Assembly: GCA_963921935.1 (NCBI GenBank)
Contig: OY998178.1
Span: forward strand, 42,276,951 to 42,340,950
DNA from: Galeruca laticollis
Lineage: Eukaryota > Arthropoda > Insecta > Coleoptera > Chrysomelidae
Reading direction: 5' to 3'
DNA: 64,000 nucleotides
Within the stretch, counting starts at the first letter, position 1, and every line of letters starts with the position of its first letter. Under the pieces are notes generated by a model, which was not told the DNA's origin, did no database searches, and saw nothing but the letters and a program-made list of their open reading frames with translations. The position numbers were made by a program, and so were the translations under genes. This document shows positions 1 through 11,188 of the stretch, piece by piece.

Positions 1-791
1 TTTTTATCGATGGCAAAGTGACAATAACATTTCCAGGTATATGACATTTTAACATTGGAGTTAATTTATCATTAATAAAAATTTGTACGAGATTTAGTAC
101 ATAGTAGTACCTAATAGTCATTCGATGCTGGAAAGGCAATTTAACGTTCATAATATGCCACCCTATATAAAGTCTCAAGAATCCTCTGCCTTTACTCACA
201 TGTAACCTCTGAAGTGACAGTTTGAAGAGGGTTACTTCGATATCGTTTTTTCTTAAGTGATTGCTTGTCATATTTAAAGATGCTCGTAGTTACACATTGT
301 TAGCTCTAAAGAAAATGGACTGTAGTTGTGTTAATTATGCAATTAGCGAATCGACAACATATACAATAAACTCTAATTTAAAGGTACTTACCAAAGATGC
401 CGGTGTCTGCAGTTCACTATAAGTTTCCACAATCGATCGTTTAACTTATAGTGGAAAGTCCTGGCCTTTGTGACACTAAATAAAGTTTATTACAATATCT
501 ATATTTGCGAATAAACAATAACATCAATAAAAGAACTTGACGCACGTCGCGGTTTTAACTGATTTACAGCGGTTTAACAATGAGAGATTGATTTAAAGAG
601 TTATTTTAAACGAACTGTTCCTCAACGAAAACGTTAATGACCAGAATTAAGAACTAGTCCTATTTCAAAATGTACAAAAAATCTGTATTGAAATGTAAAA
701 AAAATCCATGAGCGGCGCGCCGAATTTTATCGAAAATAAGAGGGTGGCGCGAACACACATTATACACAAAGCCATGTCTTAAATTCACATT
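1..791. other. AT-rich non-coding stretch
   Basis: No convincing gene, terminal repeat or RNA gene was found. The only notable composition is a short GC-richer patch near 710-760. It ends at the (GAA)n tail of the neighbouring retrotransposon relic. Confidence 0.5.
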
Positions 792-1873
792 ATCTTCTTC
801 TTCTTCTTCTTACGTTAGGATTGGGTCCTGTGTTTTCATCAATGATCTCCCAAGTGTAGTTGGGATGCTGAAGACCAGCTTTCATACAATCTTATAGGTG
901 GTCGTCCAGGTGGCCCTGATGTATTAGGTTTTTTTTCTTTTGCAATTTTTGCCAGCCAATCATTAGGAATTCTGTCCACGTGTTTTCTCCATTCCCTTCT
1001 TCGGTTTCTTGCCCATCTTACTACATCTTGGATCTCACATATTTCCCTTATTTCTTCACTTCTCTTTCGGTCAAATAACGTATATCCTGTTATTGATCTT
1101 AGTATTCGCATTTCTGTTATTCTCATAGTTGTTGTGTTCTCCGCTCTGGTCTCTATGTTATGGCCGGTCTTACGCAAATTTTATATATTCTGAGTTTACT
1201 TCTAGTGCTCATATGTTTATTCCGCCAAATTAAATGTCTAGGTATCCTGATATTTGTTTGGGCTCTCACTTCATCCTTTAGGTTCCTATTACTTGTTATG
1301 TTTGCCCCTAGATATTTGAAGGACATCACTTGTTCTACACTCTGATCGGAAATCGCTAGTTTACATCTACTCGGCTCTCTAGATACTGTAAGTTATTTTA
1401 TTCTCTTTATAGATATTTGCATTTTGAACATTTCTGCTATTTGTTCGAATTTATACAGGGGTCTCTGTAGGTTATCTTCGTCTTCCGAGATGATCACTGC
1501 ATATATATTCAGTTTGTATGTATCTTGTATTGCTGACTTGGTTTTTGTACCTTTCATGTAGCAGTATGCCAACCCATTATGTTGCTCTTTCATTTTTATC
1601 CTTGCCGCTGCATATTAGAATATAGTTTCCATATTTGCTGTTTCCTTTGCCCTTCTTTATGGTCTCCGAGTGTGCACATATGTCTAATTTGTCTCTTTTT
1701 ATTTCAAGTATAATTTCTTGGTCTTTATTGAAAAATGATGTTACATTCCAGTATCCAATTCTAAGTGAAGTCGATTTCCTTATACACTCATTCCTTGTTC
1801 TCGCCAGGTTGTCACTATTTAATCCAGTCAATTCCGAGGCTAAAACCATTGGGTCTAGGAGCATTGGCCTCAC
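792..1873 (-). pseudogene. Non-LTR retrotransposon relic (endonuclease-reverse transcriptase), internally deleted
   Basis: Reading the minus strand, 1873-1577 encodes the start of an apurinic-type endonuclease (RIGYWNVTSFF, then KLDICAHSET, matching the usual 'WNVRSL...LDI.G..E' block). After a frame change and a large internal deletion, 1593-1393 resumes in the reverse transcriptase palm/thumb (VIISEDEDNLQ...). From about 1345 to 839 come the typical 'FKYLGA.IT...' segment and the C-terminal basic tail RRREWRKHVDRIP...GPPGRPP. The 3' end is followed on the same strand by a (GAA)6-like run at 793-810, a microsatellite-type tail. Several stop codons and frame changes show that it is dead. It belongs to the RTE/Jockey-like set often annotated in insects as 'craniofacial development protein 2-like'. 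The exact clade is not decided. Confidence 0.8.
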
Positions 1874-1979
1874 TTGGAACCCTCCTCTTTTATCCGGGCT
1901 TGGGATCGGCTATGAAGTCACTGGGCTACTCAATCCACCCAGCACTTCCCTAGGCAACTTCACTTTATAATAACTTATT

Positions 1980-2400
1980 TTGTAGAAAGTTTCATATAAA
2001 ATGATTGTTTATATAGCTTTTCATATATTGTAACTTGTTATACTGATAATATTTATTATTTGTCTGCAATAAATTGCCCTCCAATACCTGAACGTATCTA
2101 AAGCATGATACTATTATTTTTACTATGTTTGAATTATTTAGCTGTAGCTGGTTTTATCTTAGCTGGAGAGATAAAGATTCTGAAACATTTGGCAATATTC
2201 TGCTACAAATATAGTGAGACGTTGTAGCTGGTCATATATATAGCTTGAAAAAGTTTTACGAAAAAATCAAAAGATATTTAAATGTGTTGGTGTATGTTTT
2301 GGGTACACTATGTTCCATACTTATTTGGCATAATCTCATACTTATTAATCATTCAATAATCAGATAAAAGCAAAAATTACCAACAAAACTAAATGTTCGG
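1980..2400. other. AT-rich non-coding stretch
   Basis: No coding signal or terminal repeats seen between the retrotransposon relic and the hairpin element. Confidence 0.4.
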
Positions 2401-2403
2401 GGG

Positions 2404-2620
2404 TAATACCACAAGAGCTCACATTTAGCCGGATATTTTTTGTGGTTGTTTTCGAATACTTACTTTCATTGGCAATTTAACGAGAGCTGTTCTGGCAAAA
2501 TCACTCGAGCTACGCTCTCGTGATTTTGACTGAACAGATCGAGTTAAATTGCCAATGAAAGTAAGTATGAGAAAACCACCGGAAAAAATATCCTGCTAAA
2601 TCTGAGCTCGCGTGGTATTT
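2404..2620. mobile_element. Long hairpin (foldback) element, about 217 bp
   Basis: Two arms of about 100 bp are reverse complements with few mismatches. The left arm starts near AATACCAC and the right arm ends near GTGGTATT. Both contain TTACTTTCATTGGCAATTTA or its complement. The centre is a GC-richer palindrome (CTCGAGC-TAC-GCTCTCG). It has no coding capacity. The structure fits a foldback or MITE-type insertion; no target duplication could be settled. Confidence 0.75.
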
Positions 2621-2626
2621 GGTAAG

Positions 2627-2937
2627 ACAATCCCATGAATAAAAAACTCAATTCAATTTTCTGGAGTTGATTTTTCAATCTCCTTACTATTTCTGCCTTG
2701 CAAATATTTCCAAATCTCGACATACTGTTTAATTTATTCTGTTTTTGACATTTATAATTGTCAAATTGACGTGCATTGCTTGGTAAACAGACCTAAATGC
2801 TAGGGTTGCTACGGTAACGTAATTTATCCGATATTTTTATCCACTTGCAAACTCTTCCTTCCTATTTAGCCGACAGCAAACTACGATTTTTGTATTCACG
2901 AATGGGAATTAATATACATGAATGGGATTGTCATTGT
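2627..2937. repeat. Possible second MITE abutting the hairpin
   Basis: GACAATCCCATGAAT near 2627-2641 and its near reverse complement ATGAATGGGATTGTC near 2919-2934 bracket about 310 bp of non-coding DNA. This could be a short inverted-repeat element or chance. No target duplication was found. Confidence 0.3.
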
Positions 2938-4157
2938 TAAATAAAGGTAATGTCAATTATAGGATATAATATGCTTCACAATAAACTACTGGTACTGCCA
3001 ACTACCTAGATATTAGATGAAATATATTCATTTTTAAAAACTATCTTCATTGAATTCCCCGCAGGGCTCTGGAGATTTTCAGATATTTTAATTTAGGCAC
3101 TGTCGGATCCTGCAAAATCTATGAGGTATTCTCTCAAGTTTTAGTGAACGAATAGTGAAACTAATTTGTACTATTTTATTTCCTTTTAATTTTAATCAAT
3201 AAAGGTACATATTTGTAAGTTTATGTAGTAAGTTAGTGCCAATGTTGAAAAGTCTTTGTAGTATGTTTACATTGGCATGGTTTTCATTTATCTTTCTTCC
3301 AATATATGTCAGAGTTTAAAATTGTGATTCCTGTAGTATTTTGTGACAATCAACTTTAGCTCCTCATGACGAAACCAATTTTTTAATTTTTCTCTGTCAA
3401 GATATTATGCTTCCAATTTAAAAGAATTTTGTAAAATGATTATCTGTTTTTTTAATTCTGTGCTTTGCAGGTAAAGAGTATTTTTCTGATTCTTATTGAA
3501 AATAGTCTCACCTAATATCTTACAGATTTTGAGTGTTAGTATTGAAAATATGATTCTTATTCTAGCTAATTTATGGCCGGTTCCATCAAGATCTCACTTA
3601 TTACCAATCAACTAAATAGCTATTAAATTTCAATTTCAATTGTGTTTCACCAAACACAATTAACTCCGATTTTGATTGTTTTCCTACGATTGATATTGAT
3701 ATCGTTAATAAAACTGTAATTAAACGTCAGTTTCAAAAATTGTGTAACGTCAACTTTCCGACAAACATCAAACAACAATCAAACATGGAAAATGTGAACA
3801 AGAAAACAATGAATTATCACGAATAAATAATAAACAATATGAACAAATTTAACACGAATTTATTTTAAGACTGATATTATTGTAAACAACACTCATATAA
3901 CCTTACATATGTATGTTTTAACTGTGAAACGCGCAGAAAGACCACAATGTCGATAGACCTTTCTGTCAAGAATAAACTTCCTATATGATACACAAATAAT
4001 AAATTAGATAATAATAATTTTTGTTGCTCGCTGCAAAATTAACCAAGAATGTGGACATTATCAGGAAATTTGAGGTTGTGGTAGAATATGTTAATAAGTA
4101 TATACCATATAAGCAAATAACTTCTGGAACAGGAATAGTAACCAAAGTACAAGAGTA
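2938..4157. other. Non-coding; left part of a possible inverted-repeat element
   Basis: No gene seen. A motif CGGTTCCATCAAGATCTCA at about 3578 resembles the reverse complement of the sequence around 5575-5600 (CGGTTCCACCAA..TCTCA). The mariner copy at 4158-5444 may therefore sit inside an older non-autonomous inverted-repeat element. Confidence 0.3.
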
Positions 4158-5444
4158 TACGAGGATATATTGAAAAATTCTTAGCCTACTATAGAACCGA
4201 ACAAAATTTCATTGTCAAAATATTTTATTACTCAACATATTCTCTTCTTAATGGGATACATTTATTACAGCGAACCTGCAACGTCTAGAGACCTTTCAAA
4301 AAAATGTTTCTTCTTGTTCTGCAAACCAGACCTCCACAGCTTTTATTACCTCCTCGTTGGAAGAAAAATTACAACCTTTTAAACTTTTTTTTCAGTTGAG
4401 GAAAGAGATGATAGTCGGACGGAGCCTAATCTGGTGAATAAATGGGGTGTTCTAGTAATTCAAACCCTAAATCACGAATTTTTTGCATGGCAACTTGAGA
4501 TTTGTGTGCAGGGGCGTTGTTCTGCAAAAACAAAACCCCTTTGGATAGCTTTCCGCGTCTTTTCTCTTTAATTTTTTCCCGTAGAGTGGTCAGTAATGTC
4601 GAATAGTAATCTCCAGTTATTGTTCTACCCTTATCCCAAAAATCAATCATGATTACTCCATGGCAATCCCAAAAAACTGAAGCAAGAACTTTTCCAGCAG
4701 ATTTTTGGACACGAAACTTCTTAGGTCTTGGAGAATCAGAGTGTCGCCATTCCATCGATTGTTGCTTTGTTTCTGGATCGTAGAAAAGTACCCAAGTACC
4801 CATAGTAACAAGAAGTCTACATCGTTTTCAAATCGAGCACAGATCGAACGCGATGCTTCTACCCTTGCACGTTTTTGGTCAGCATTAAAACATTTGGGGA
4901 TCCATTTTGCAGCAATTTTTCTCATGTCCAAATAGACGTGAACTATATGATGAGCGCGTTCGTACGAAATATTCAGTGCTTCAGATATCCGTTTTAGCCC
5001 AATTCGACGGTCTTATCACATCATGTCATGAACTGCATCAATATTTTCGGGGACTGAGACAGAAACTGGCCTTCCCGATCGGTCATCATCTTCAATGGAA
5101 AATTTACCTCTTTTGAAACTTGCAGTCGCATACGAAGAACATTGATCACCAAGGGTATTAAGCATATCTTCGTAAATCTGCTTACCGCTTAACCCTTTTA
5201 AATACAGGTGCTTGATGATGGCTCGATACTCCAATTTTTCGATTTTCACAATTTCGGTGGACATCTTTTTTCTTTTAATTTATTGCGTAACTTTCGTTTA
5301 CTTTTTTGACGTTAAACTTTACACTTACTCTTCTAACTTTACACTGACACTTCTAATGAGTTATTGTTCGTTGCTATGGTAACGCAATATTTGGTTTATA
5401 CATGGAACTGATCTAGCCTAACTAGAAGTCAATACATCCTCGTA
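4158..5444 (-). mobile_element. mariner element, full length, flanked by TA
   Basis: The ends are inverted repeats: the left begins TACGAGGATATATTGA, and the right end read on the minus strand begins TACGAGGATGTATTGA. TA dinucleotides flank both sides (4156-4157 and 5445-5446), as expected for Tc1/mariner target duplication. The length of about 1.29 kb is that of a complete mariner. Confidence 0.9.
4236..5264 (-). pseudogene. mariner transposase, inactivated
   Basis: The minus strand from 5264 encodes the N-terminal helix-turn-helix region (EYRAIIKHLYLKGLSGKQI...), then the linker (MRKIAAKWIPK around 4930) and the catalytic domain (YDPETKQQSMEWRHSDSP, SAGKVLASVFWD, NNAPAH, HPIYSPD, and after a stop PSDYHLFPQLKKKF). 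Damage includes at least two frame changes, an internal TAG just after YSPD, loss of the usual Asp-Glu in the first catalytic motif (TMGTW where relatives have T.DETW), and Asn in place of the second catalytic Asp (QNNAPAH instead of QDNAPAH). It encodes no functional transposase. It resembles the mariner group that includes SETMAR-type transposases. Confidence 0.9.
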
Positions 5445-5968
5445 TAGCGATGTACAGTAACAGAAATACATAAAAACAAAATATAAAACTGTGAACGCGG
5501 TGTTGAAAAATTCGCATTCAAAATTGAACTATCAAACTAATCGTCTGTGGGCGTCTTTTATTAGAGAGTGTTGAATTGAGATTGGTGGAACCGAATTTTC
5601 GCCTAAATCACTGATTCGTCAATCGATTTTTTAATTGGGGAGTAAGTTAACGTTCGTTGGTTCAATTAAGAAAGTAACTTAGCATGAGAATAGTCACTAA
5701 TAACTGATTAAAATATTTTTCCGTCAACCTCTATCCAAAGTATACAATTCCTGGCCTCACTGTAGAGAGCAAAGTCGTACTTTTCCTCCCTAAGGAGGAA
5801 AAGTGAAAGTGACGCCATAGTACGTTATCAATGATATAATTTTTGCAATTCCGAGACTAAAGTGGTCACTTGAGTCTCATATGTTAGAAACTATGTTAGA
5901 ACCAAGGGATATAAAGGGACAGTTAAAATCCCAAGCGATTTGAAGTACAAATAAAAACGTACACCCCC
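5445..5968. other. Non-coding, with one short perfect hairpin
   Basis: No gene. CTTTTCCTCC-CTAA-GGAGGAAAAG at about 5778-5801 is a perfect 10-bp stem with a 4-base loop. A related GGAGGAAAAGT...ACTTTCCTCC occurs near 6250-6275, so the two may mark the ends of a roughly 500-bp element that carries the 34-bp minisatellite. Confidence 0.4.
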
Positions 5969-6107
5969 GATGCCTAGCCAAGCATTTTAGAAGTCCGTCC
6001 TCGATGCCCACCCAAGATTCATAAAAGTCCATCCTCGATGCCCAGCCAAGCATTTTAGAAGTCCATCTTCGATGCCCAGCCAAGTTTCGTAAAAGAAGTA
6101 GTATTTA
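5969..6107. repeat. 34-bp minisatellite, about 4 units
   Basis: Four consecutive units of 34 bp start with GATGCC(C/T)A(G/C)CCAAG and end with AAGTCC(A/G)TCCTC. The last unit runs into AGTAGTATTTATT. Related units occur at 9300 and 29587 with the same trailing AGTATTTATTTTTA sequence, so this is a dispersed element carrying an internal minisatellite. Apparent reading frames on the minus strand here come from the repeat. Confidence 0.85.
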
Positions 6108-6289
6108 TTAATTTTTTTTGTCAGTTTCATAAATAAATTATTTGAGGGAGGCGGTAAAATCATATGTATAACATGGGTGTAAAGTGCCTGTTCCACCCTC
6201 GAATGATTACTGCTCTCCGGTACGCGTCGGGCATTGAACTTCATCCTCGGGAGGAAAAGTAGCACTTTCCTCCCTTGTTATACAAATAG

Positions 6290-7777
6290 CTATAATATAA
6301 GTTATACTCGAACTACCAGACGTTTATACATTTAATATGGTCAGCAATGACAACTAGGTTGACTTTAATGAGTCAGCACTTCTGTGCCATAAATAAGGTA
6401 CGAAAGTGGTTTGAAATATGAACCCTACGGTATGCTCTTAATCATATCTCTTCCAAATCTTGATGCCACTGTTTATTTTTTCACTGTTCACGAACAAAGA
6501 ACTTTTGAGAAAGTTAATATGTTATTTTGTTTATAAATAGAAATATTATTGTTAAATAGTGTTCTACAATACCAACTTAAGTTGATTATCGGCTAACATT
6601 CCATGACACTACCGACCAAAATTAAAGCATAACCTTTGTTAATAAATTGTTCAGAAAAATTAATTCTTGGTACCTTTGGTACTTCTATGCTTCAATTATT
6701 CTCGGCTATAGTTGATAGTTTTTCTATATCAGTATATTTCATCGTCATAGCGGAAAAACGAGAATCATGAAAAGATAGATATCTGCAATAGGTAGTTTAA
6801 TACGGGAGAAGATAGTATTTCAAATAATAGAGCTACTGCGCTGGTTGTTTATTGAACTATGAATATATTTGATATCAGTTTTCATGTGGGAAATAACGTA
6901 GCTTTGAATATCGATAGATATAAACGATAGATAAAGATATTTAATAGGTGGTTTTGTAATAATTGCAAAATTTATTCTGTTTAATAAATGTTACGAAGCT
7001 ATATGTAAACTGATTAAAATTAGTATTAAAGCAATTGAATTCTAGTCTACTTATATACTTTGACAAAGAAAGGAAATTATCAGTGCAGTTTAGTGTGGAA
7101 GATTAACGAAAGCTCATTTCATTCAAACAGATTAAGTAGCAAAACTATCCTAAGAACCACCCGAAAAACTGCAAAACCAAACTTTCAGGAATGTAGCTAC
7201 ATTAGCACGTATCTTTGTAAATAATATGGGCCGAACAAACGGCATAATAAAGGAAATGGGATGTGAAATTAGAACATGGGGTAAGATAAAAAGTCGTTAT
7301 AAAGCCGAATGGGCACTAGCAGATAACTTTGTTAATAATGATCTGATTGGCTTCGACAAAATAACAGTGAAGTAGAGACGTAAAACAGAAACTCGGGATA
7401 AAATTAAAAAGTGGTTGTTATGCCGCATGGGCCGAATCATTTTGGTCTTAAATATTTATATATATTATCATCACTTCATCTTTCTAAAGAACACCAGAGC
7501 TTTCTTTGTAGGGATAAATTGCTTCTAAACTCAAAGTATCATTTTTTTTGCTCTAAAGGAGACAGTTGTAATATTAGTTTTTCTCTCATTACTGATTGAC
7601 ATCATTTTTCGTTATTGAGAGACATTTATCGAACAATATAAAAAACCTTCAGCTCCTACTGTTGATAAATATAGAAATATTCAAACTACAGAATAATTTG
7701 ATAGATAGTAACATTGACCACAAGACAAATTTATCCGCACCAGAAAGGATAATCATTTTATTATGTTGATTTGATAT
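6290..7777. other. AT-rich non-coding stretch
   Basis: Only short scattered reading frames with no recognisable motif. No terminal repeats or structural RNA were seen. Confidence 0.4.
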
Positions 7778-9091
7778 AGTGGCGTAACAATAGGGTGGCA
7801 GGGCTGGCAAAATGCCACGGGCCCCGACCCGAAAGGGCACGAGCTCAAAAATATTTTTTTACATTGTACCTGAGTGTTTTATTTTATTTGAAAAGTATAT
7901 TTTTATAAGTTCTGCTTAAAATCCAAAGTGAGACAACTAAAGACCATAATACAATTTCAAGTTGATCGTTAAGCATTTCAACCAACCTAAACAAACACGT
8001 TACCCGTGACGAGTCATTTTACGTACTTATGACCTTCAAAAAACTGTCAATCAGAATACCGGTAATTGCACATATCTATTCATTTTAGAATGCATCCATT
8101 GGTTTCTACATATTTTGTCGCGGTACGTTGGCAGCGCGGGTGAGCATTGACAATCGGGGATTTCCCGATTTTGTTTTCACTTTTTTCGTGGCGCTGCTGC
8201 TGGGACGAGCTAGCAACACTATGTTAGGGGAATTCCGGATTTGATATTGTTTTATGATGGCTCTACTGACTGCGTATTCTTTGTGTAATTATTTTTGACA
8301 ATTGGTGATTTTTTCGTGTTTGTTCTTTTATTGAATATAAAAATGGTGGCAAAGTAAAACTGATTGGGAAAGTTAGATATTAAAATGTCTAGTTCCAGAA
8401 AATATTTAAGTGGGAGCGAAAAACGAAAGAGAAAGTGGGAGACCGAAGAAAAAAATAAAAAGCTACCTAAAATTAGTCAGTACTTGAAAAATGATGACTT
8501 AAATAATGGAAAGTCAAGTGAACAGTGCTCCGAAAGTGTAGAATTGGATCTTACTAAAAGTATACCAGAATTATCAGATGCAGCACCCAACACCAGTGAC
8601 TATCCAGACCCAGAACAACCACAACAGGGTACTAGCAAAAAACAAAGAGAATTATATTTTAGCATGAACAATATTGTATCTTCGCCATATGTGACTGATA
8701 AGGGTAATTAAGTGCTAACTGAACAAGTGAAAATGTTCGTGATTGAAAACGGACATTGTAAACCTAAGGGTCCTTTCTTAAAAGATAGTGACAATAGATC
8801 TTTTCTAGAAAAACATTACTATATTGTTTCCAAGTCTGGCGTGAAACATAAACGTACATGGCTATCCTATTCTTTAATACTTCAGAAGGCGTATTGTGAA
8901 CCGTGTTGGTTATTCGCAAATTGGGCATCTAAAAAATACAAAATGTTTGGATTGAGGGCTATGACGACTGGAAACATATTGTAGATGTCATACAAAGACA
9001 CGAGACATCAAAATTTCATCTGGATTCCTGTCTTACGTATCAACAGTGGCGGCTACATGGAACACTCGATGGAGAGCAAAAGTCTATAATC

Positions 9092-9240
9092 AAAAAAGAA
9101 TAGTATAATAAAGTATAAGTGGAGAAAGAGGTCTTTCAAACACGCGCGACTTTTCGAGCACGACGGCGCAGCCGGAGTGCTCGAAATAGAGAAAGTGTTC
9201 GAAAGACCAGTTATCCACGAATACTTTACGCTATTTTTTT
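9092..9240. mobile_element. Hairpin (foldback) element inside the hAT gene
   Basis: The left arm AAAAAAGAATAGTATAATAA... and the right arm ending ...ATACTTTACGCTATTTTTTT are reverse complements over about 70 bp with scattered mismatches. The centre is GC-rich (GAGCACGACGGCGCAGCCGGAG). The arm tips resemble those of hairpins at 29155, 41579 and 53615. It interrupts the hAT coding sequence after an IIKKE segment. Confidence 0.75.
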
Positions 9241-9604
9241 ATATTGGTGCACTTTGAAATCATAAAATATTATTATTATATCATTACTACAAAAAAATGG
9301 AAGTCCGTCCTCGATGCCCAGCCAAGTTTCGTGAAAGTCCATCCTAAATAGTATTTATTTTTATTTGACGTTACGAGATACTGCTGTCAGATCAATAATC
9401 AAAAGGTTTCTTAATTTATATTTAAAAGGATACAATGTATATATGAATATATAAATAAATTTTGTAGAAAAAACCAAAGACATTGGTTCACAATGAAAAT
9501 ATACAATTTAAAAAATAATAAAAAAGTTGTCATTGATACTTACTTACGTTTCTCGAGTTGTTGTTGTTTCCATAGGGACTTTAAAAAACGCGCGTGTTTG
9601 AAAG
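9133..9604. repeat. Inverted 16-bp pair framing part of the insert
   Basis: CTTTCAAACACGCGCG at 9133-9148 and its exact reverse complement at 9589-9604 frame most of the DNA inserted in the hAT gene. They may mark an older element in which the hairpin is one end, or a rearranged copy of one. Confidence 0.5.
9300..9362. repeat. Minisatellite element copy (one full unit plus parts)
   Basis: The sequence GAAGTCCGTCCTCGATGCCC and what follows match the 34-bp unit at 5969 and 29587. The same AGTATTTATTTTTA trailer follows. Only about 1.5 units remain here. Confidence 0.8.
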
Positions 9605-11188
9605 TTCGATTTAAACACGCTGAGGCGTGCTTTAAAAAGGTAATATGAGGCATCCATAAAAAAAATCTTTTTGGCGCCAAGTACTTTCTAGGCTCCTTGA
9701 TATTACTCTGACACTTTCAACGTGTAATTTAGCCTTTCGTGGCCACAGAGAAAATGCAGATAGCAGTGATCCAAGCTCCAAAGGAAACTTTTTGAGTATT
9801 GTTGAGTTATTAGGAAAATACGACCCGAATTTACGAGAATTGTTAAGTAAACCAAAGGGCCAGATAAAATACTTAAGTCCAAAATACAAAATGAGCTAAT
9901 TTCTGTCCTGGTTCTAAAAGTAGGACATGAACTCATAAATTAAATAAATGCCGCATCATTCTACTCTATCGTATTCGATACAACTCCAGATATTTCAAAA
10001 ATTAATCAAATGTGTGAACTTTACCGTTATTGTATGATCGAAAAAGATGGTATTGGGATCCTAAAGGCACTTGTCATTAAAGAAAACTTGTCTAGAAGAA
10101 TTGTAAAGGTATCGAAATGAATTTGAAAGTTTAAAAATGGAAGCAAATAGTGTAGCAGCAAAATGGTCCATCACCCCTGAATTTTCTAAAACTCGTCAGA
10201 GGAAGGTAAAACGCCATTTTGATGCGCTTTTCGAAGATGAGCGTCTCCAAGATCCGGAAAGTTTGTTTTATCGTATTGGACATCATTAAAAACCAACTGA
10301 AATCGCGTTTCCTTCCAATGAATGAAATTGTTTCAAATTTTAGTGTTTTGCAGCCTTCTACTTTAAAAGTTTGAAATGACACTAATCTATTAAAAAAAGC
10401 TCTAGAATTTGTTGAGATATATAAAAAAGACATATCTGAATCATTTGCCAGAGAAATTCTCAGTTTTCGATCTACTTCCAGAGACGAAATAGAAAAATCT
10501 TCGTGTATTAGAGACCTTGCTGATTTATTAATAATAAAAAATCATTTTCTGTCCTGCAGTTTTCCTGAAGTATGCATTGCATTAATGTTATTTCTTACAA
10601 TTCCTGTGACTACAGCGAGTGCTGAACGATCATTTTCAAAAATTAAAATTGATAAAAACCTATTTAAGAAACTCTATGGGACAAGACAGGTTATGTAACT
10701 TGGGTATTCTGTCTATTGAAAATTCTATGGCGAGATTTTTAAAGTTTGATGATGTTATAGACACTTTTGCGGAACAGAAAGCTCGAAAAAAGATTTTTCT
10801 TAATAAATATCTTTCTAAATAATATTTTTCTTAATAAATATCTTATTGAAATTAAATTGTTATTTTTATTTCAATGTAAATGTATGCAGGTTTCCTCGCG
10901 CTGTTGTTCCTTCACCGAAAATCTAGCGAATAGATAATGAATGCATTATGTTCTAGGGATGAATGTGAAATCTCCAATACATATTGGGCTAGCGTGGGGA
11001 CTACAGACCATTCGCTCTCGCCTAAGAGAGCTTATGGCCATTAGTGGGACATATACAACGCGGAATTGAGTACGCTGAAAATCTCGAAGTTTATCAAAAT
11101 TAAGCTGAGTACAACGTGATGATTTTTACTGATAGGGCCCCATCAAAAGAATTTGCCACGGGCCTCAGATGGTTTAGTTACGCCACTG

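Larger units (their letters stand above)
8385..10822 (+). pseudogene. hAT transposase, ZMYM1-like (TTF zinc finger, hAT dimerisation domain), broken
   Basis: The ATG at 8385 opens a lysine-rich N-terminus (MSSSRKYLSGSEKRKRK). A TAA at 8709-8711 interrupts the frame, which continues directly into a TTF-type zinc finger region (KRTWLSYSLILQKAYCEPCWLF, about 8850-8930). After the inserted DNA, the gene resumes near 9700 with LAFRGHRENADS..NFLSIVELLGKYDP, the hallmark of ZMYM1/DUF4371-type hAT transposases, then YSIVFDTTPD near 9960. The C-terminal hAT dimerisation segment (VTTASAERSFSK, then after a frame change MGQDRLCNLGILSIE) ends at 10822. Multiple stops and frameshifts show it is dead. In the family this enzyme cuts and pastes the element by binding its ends. 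Confidence 0.88.
7778..11188 (+). mobile_element. hAT element (ZMYM-type), complete ends, nested insertions
   Basis: Terminal inverted repeats TAGTGGCGTAAC (left) and GTTACGCCACTG (right) match the CAGTGGCG type of hAT ends. Subterminal sequence on both sides carries TTGCCACGGGCC or its kin. The flanks share TTTGATA (left 7770-7776, right 11189-11195), consistent with an 8-bp hAT target duplication with one changed base. Between the ends lies a broken transposase gene interrupted by a hairpin element and a minisatellite element (about 9.1-9.64 kb). Confidence 0.8.

Noticed and set aside
5877..6265. Minus-strand frames with repeated GHRGWTF/GWASR-like peptides as a repeat protein
   Set aside because: They arise from the 34-bp minisatellite, whose unit is not a multiple of three. 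The frames end outside the array without support.
9632..10433. Minus-strand frames of 77-100 codons
   Set aside because: They are antisense to the hAT transposase. The plus-strand translation carries the family motifs.
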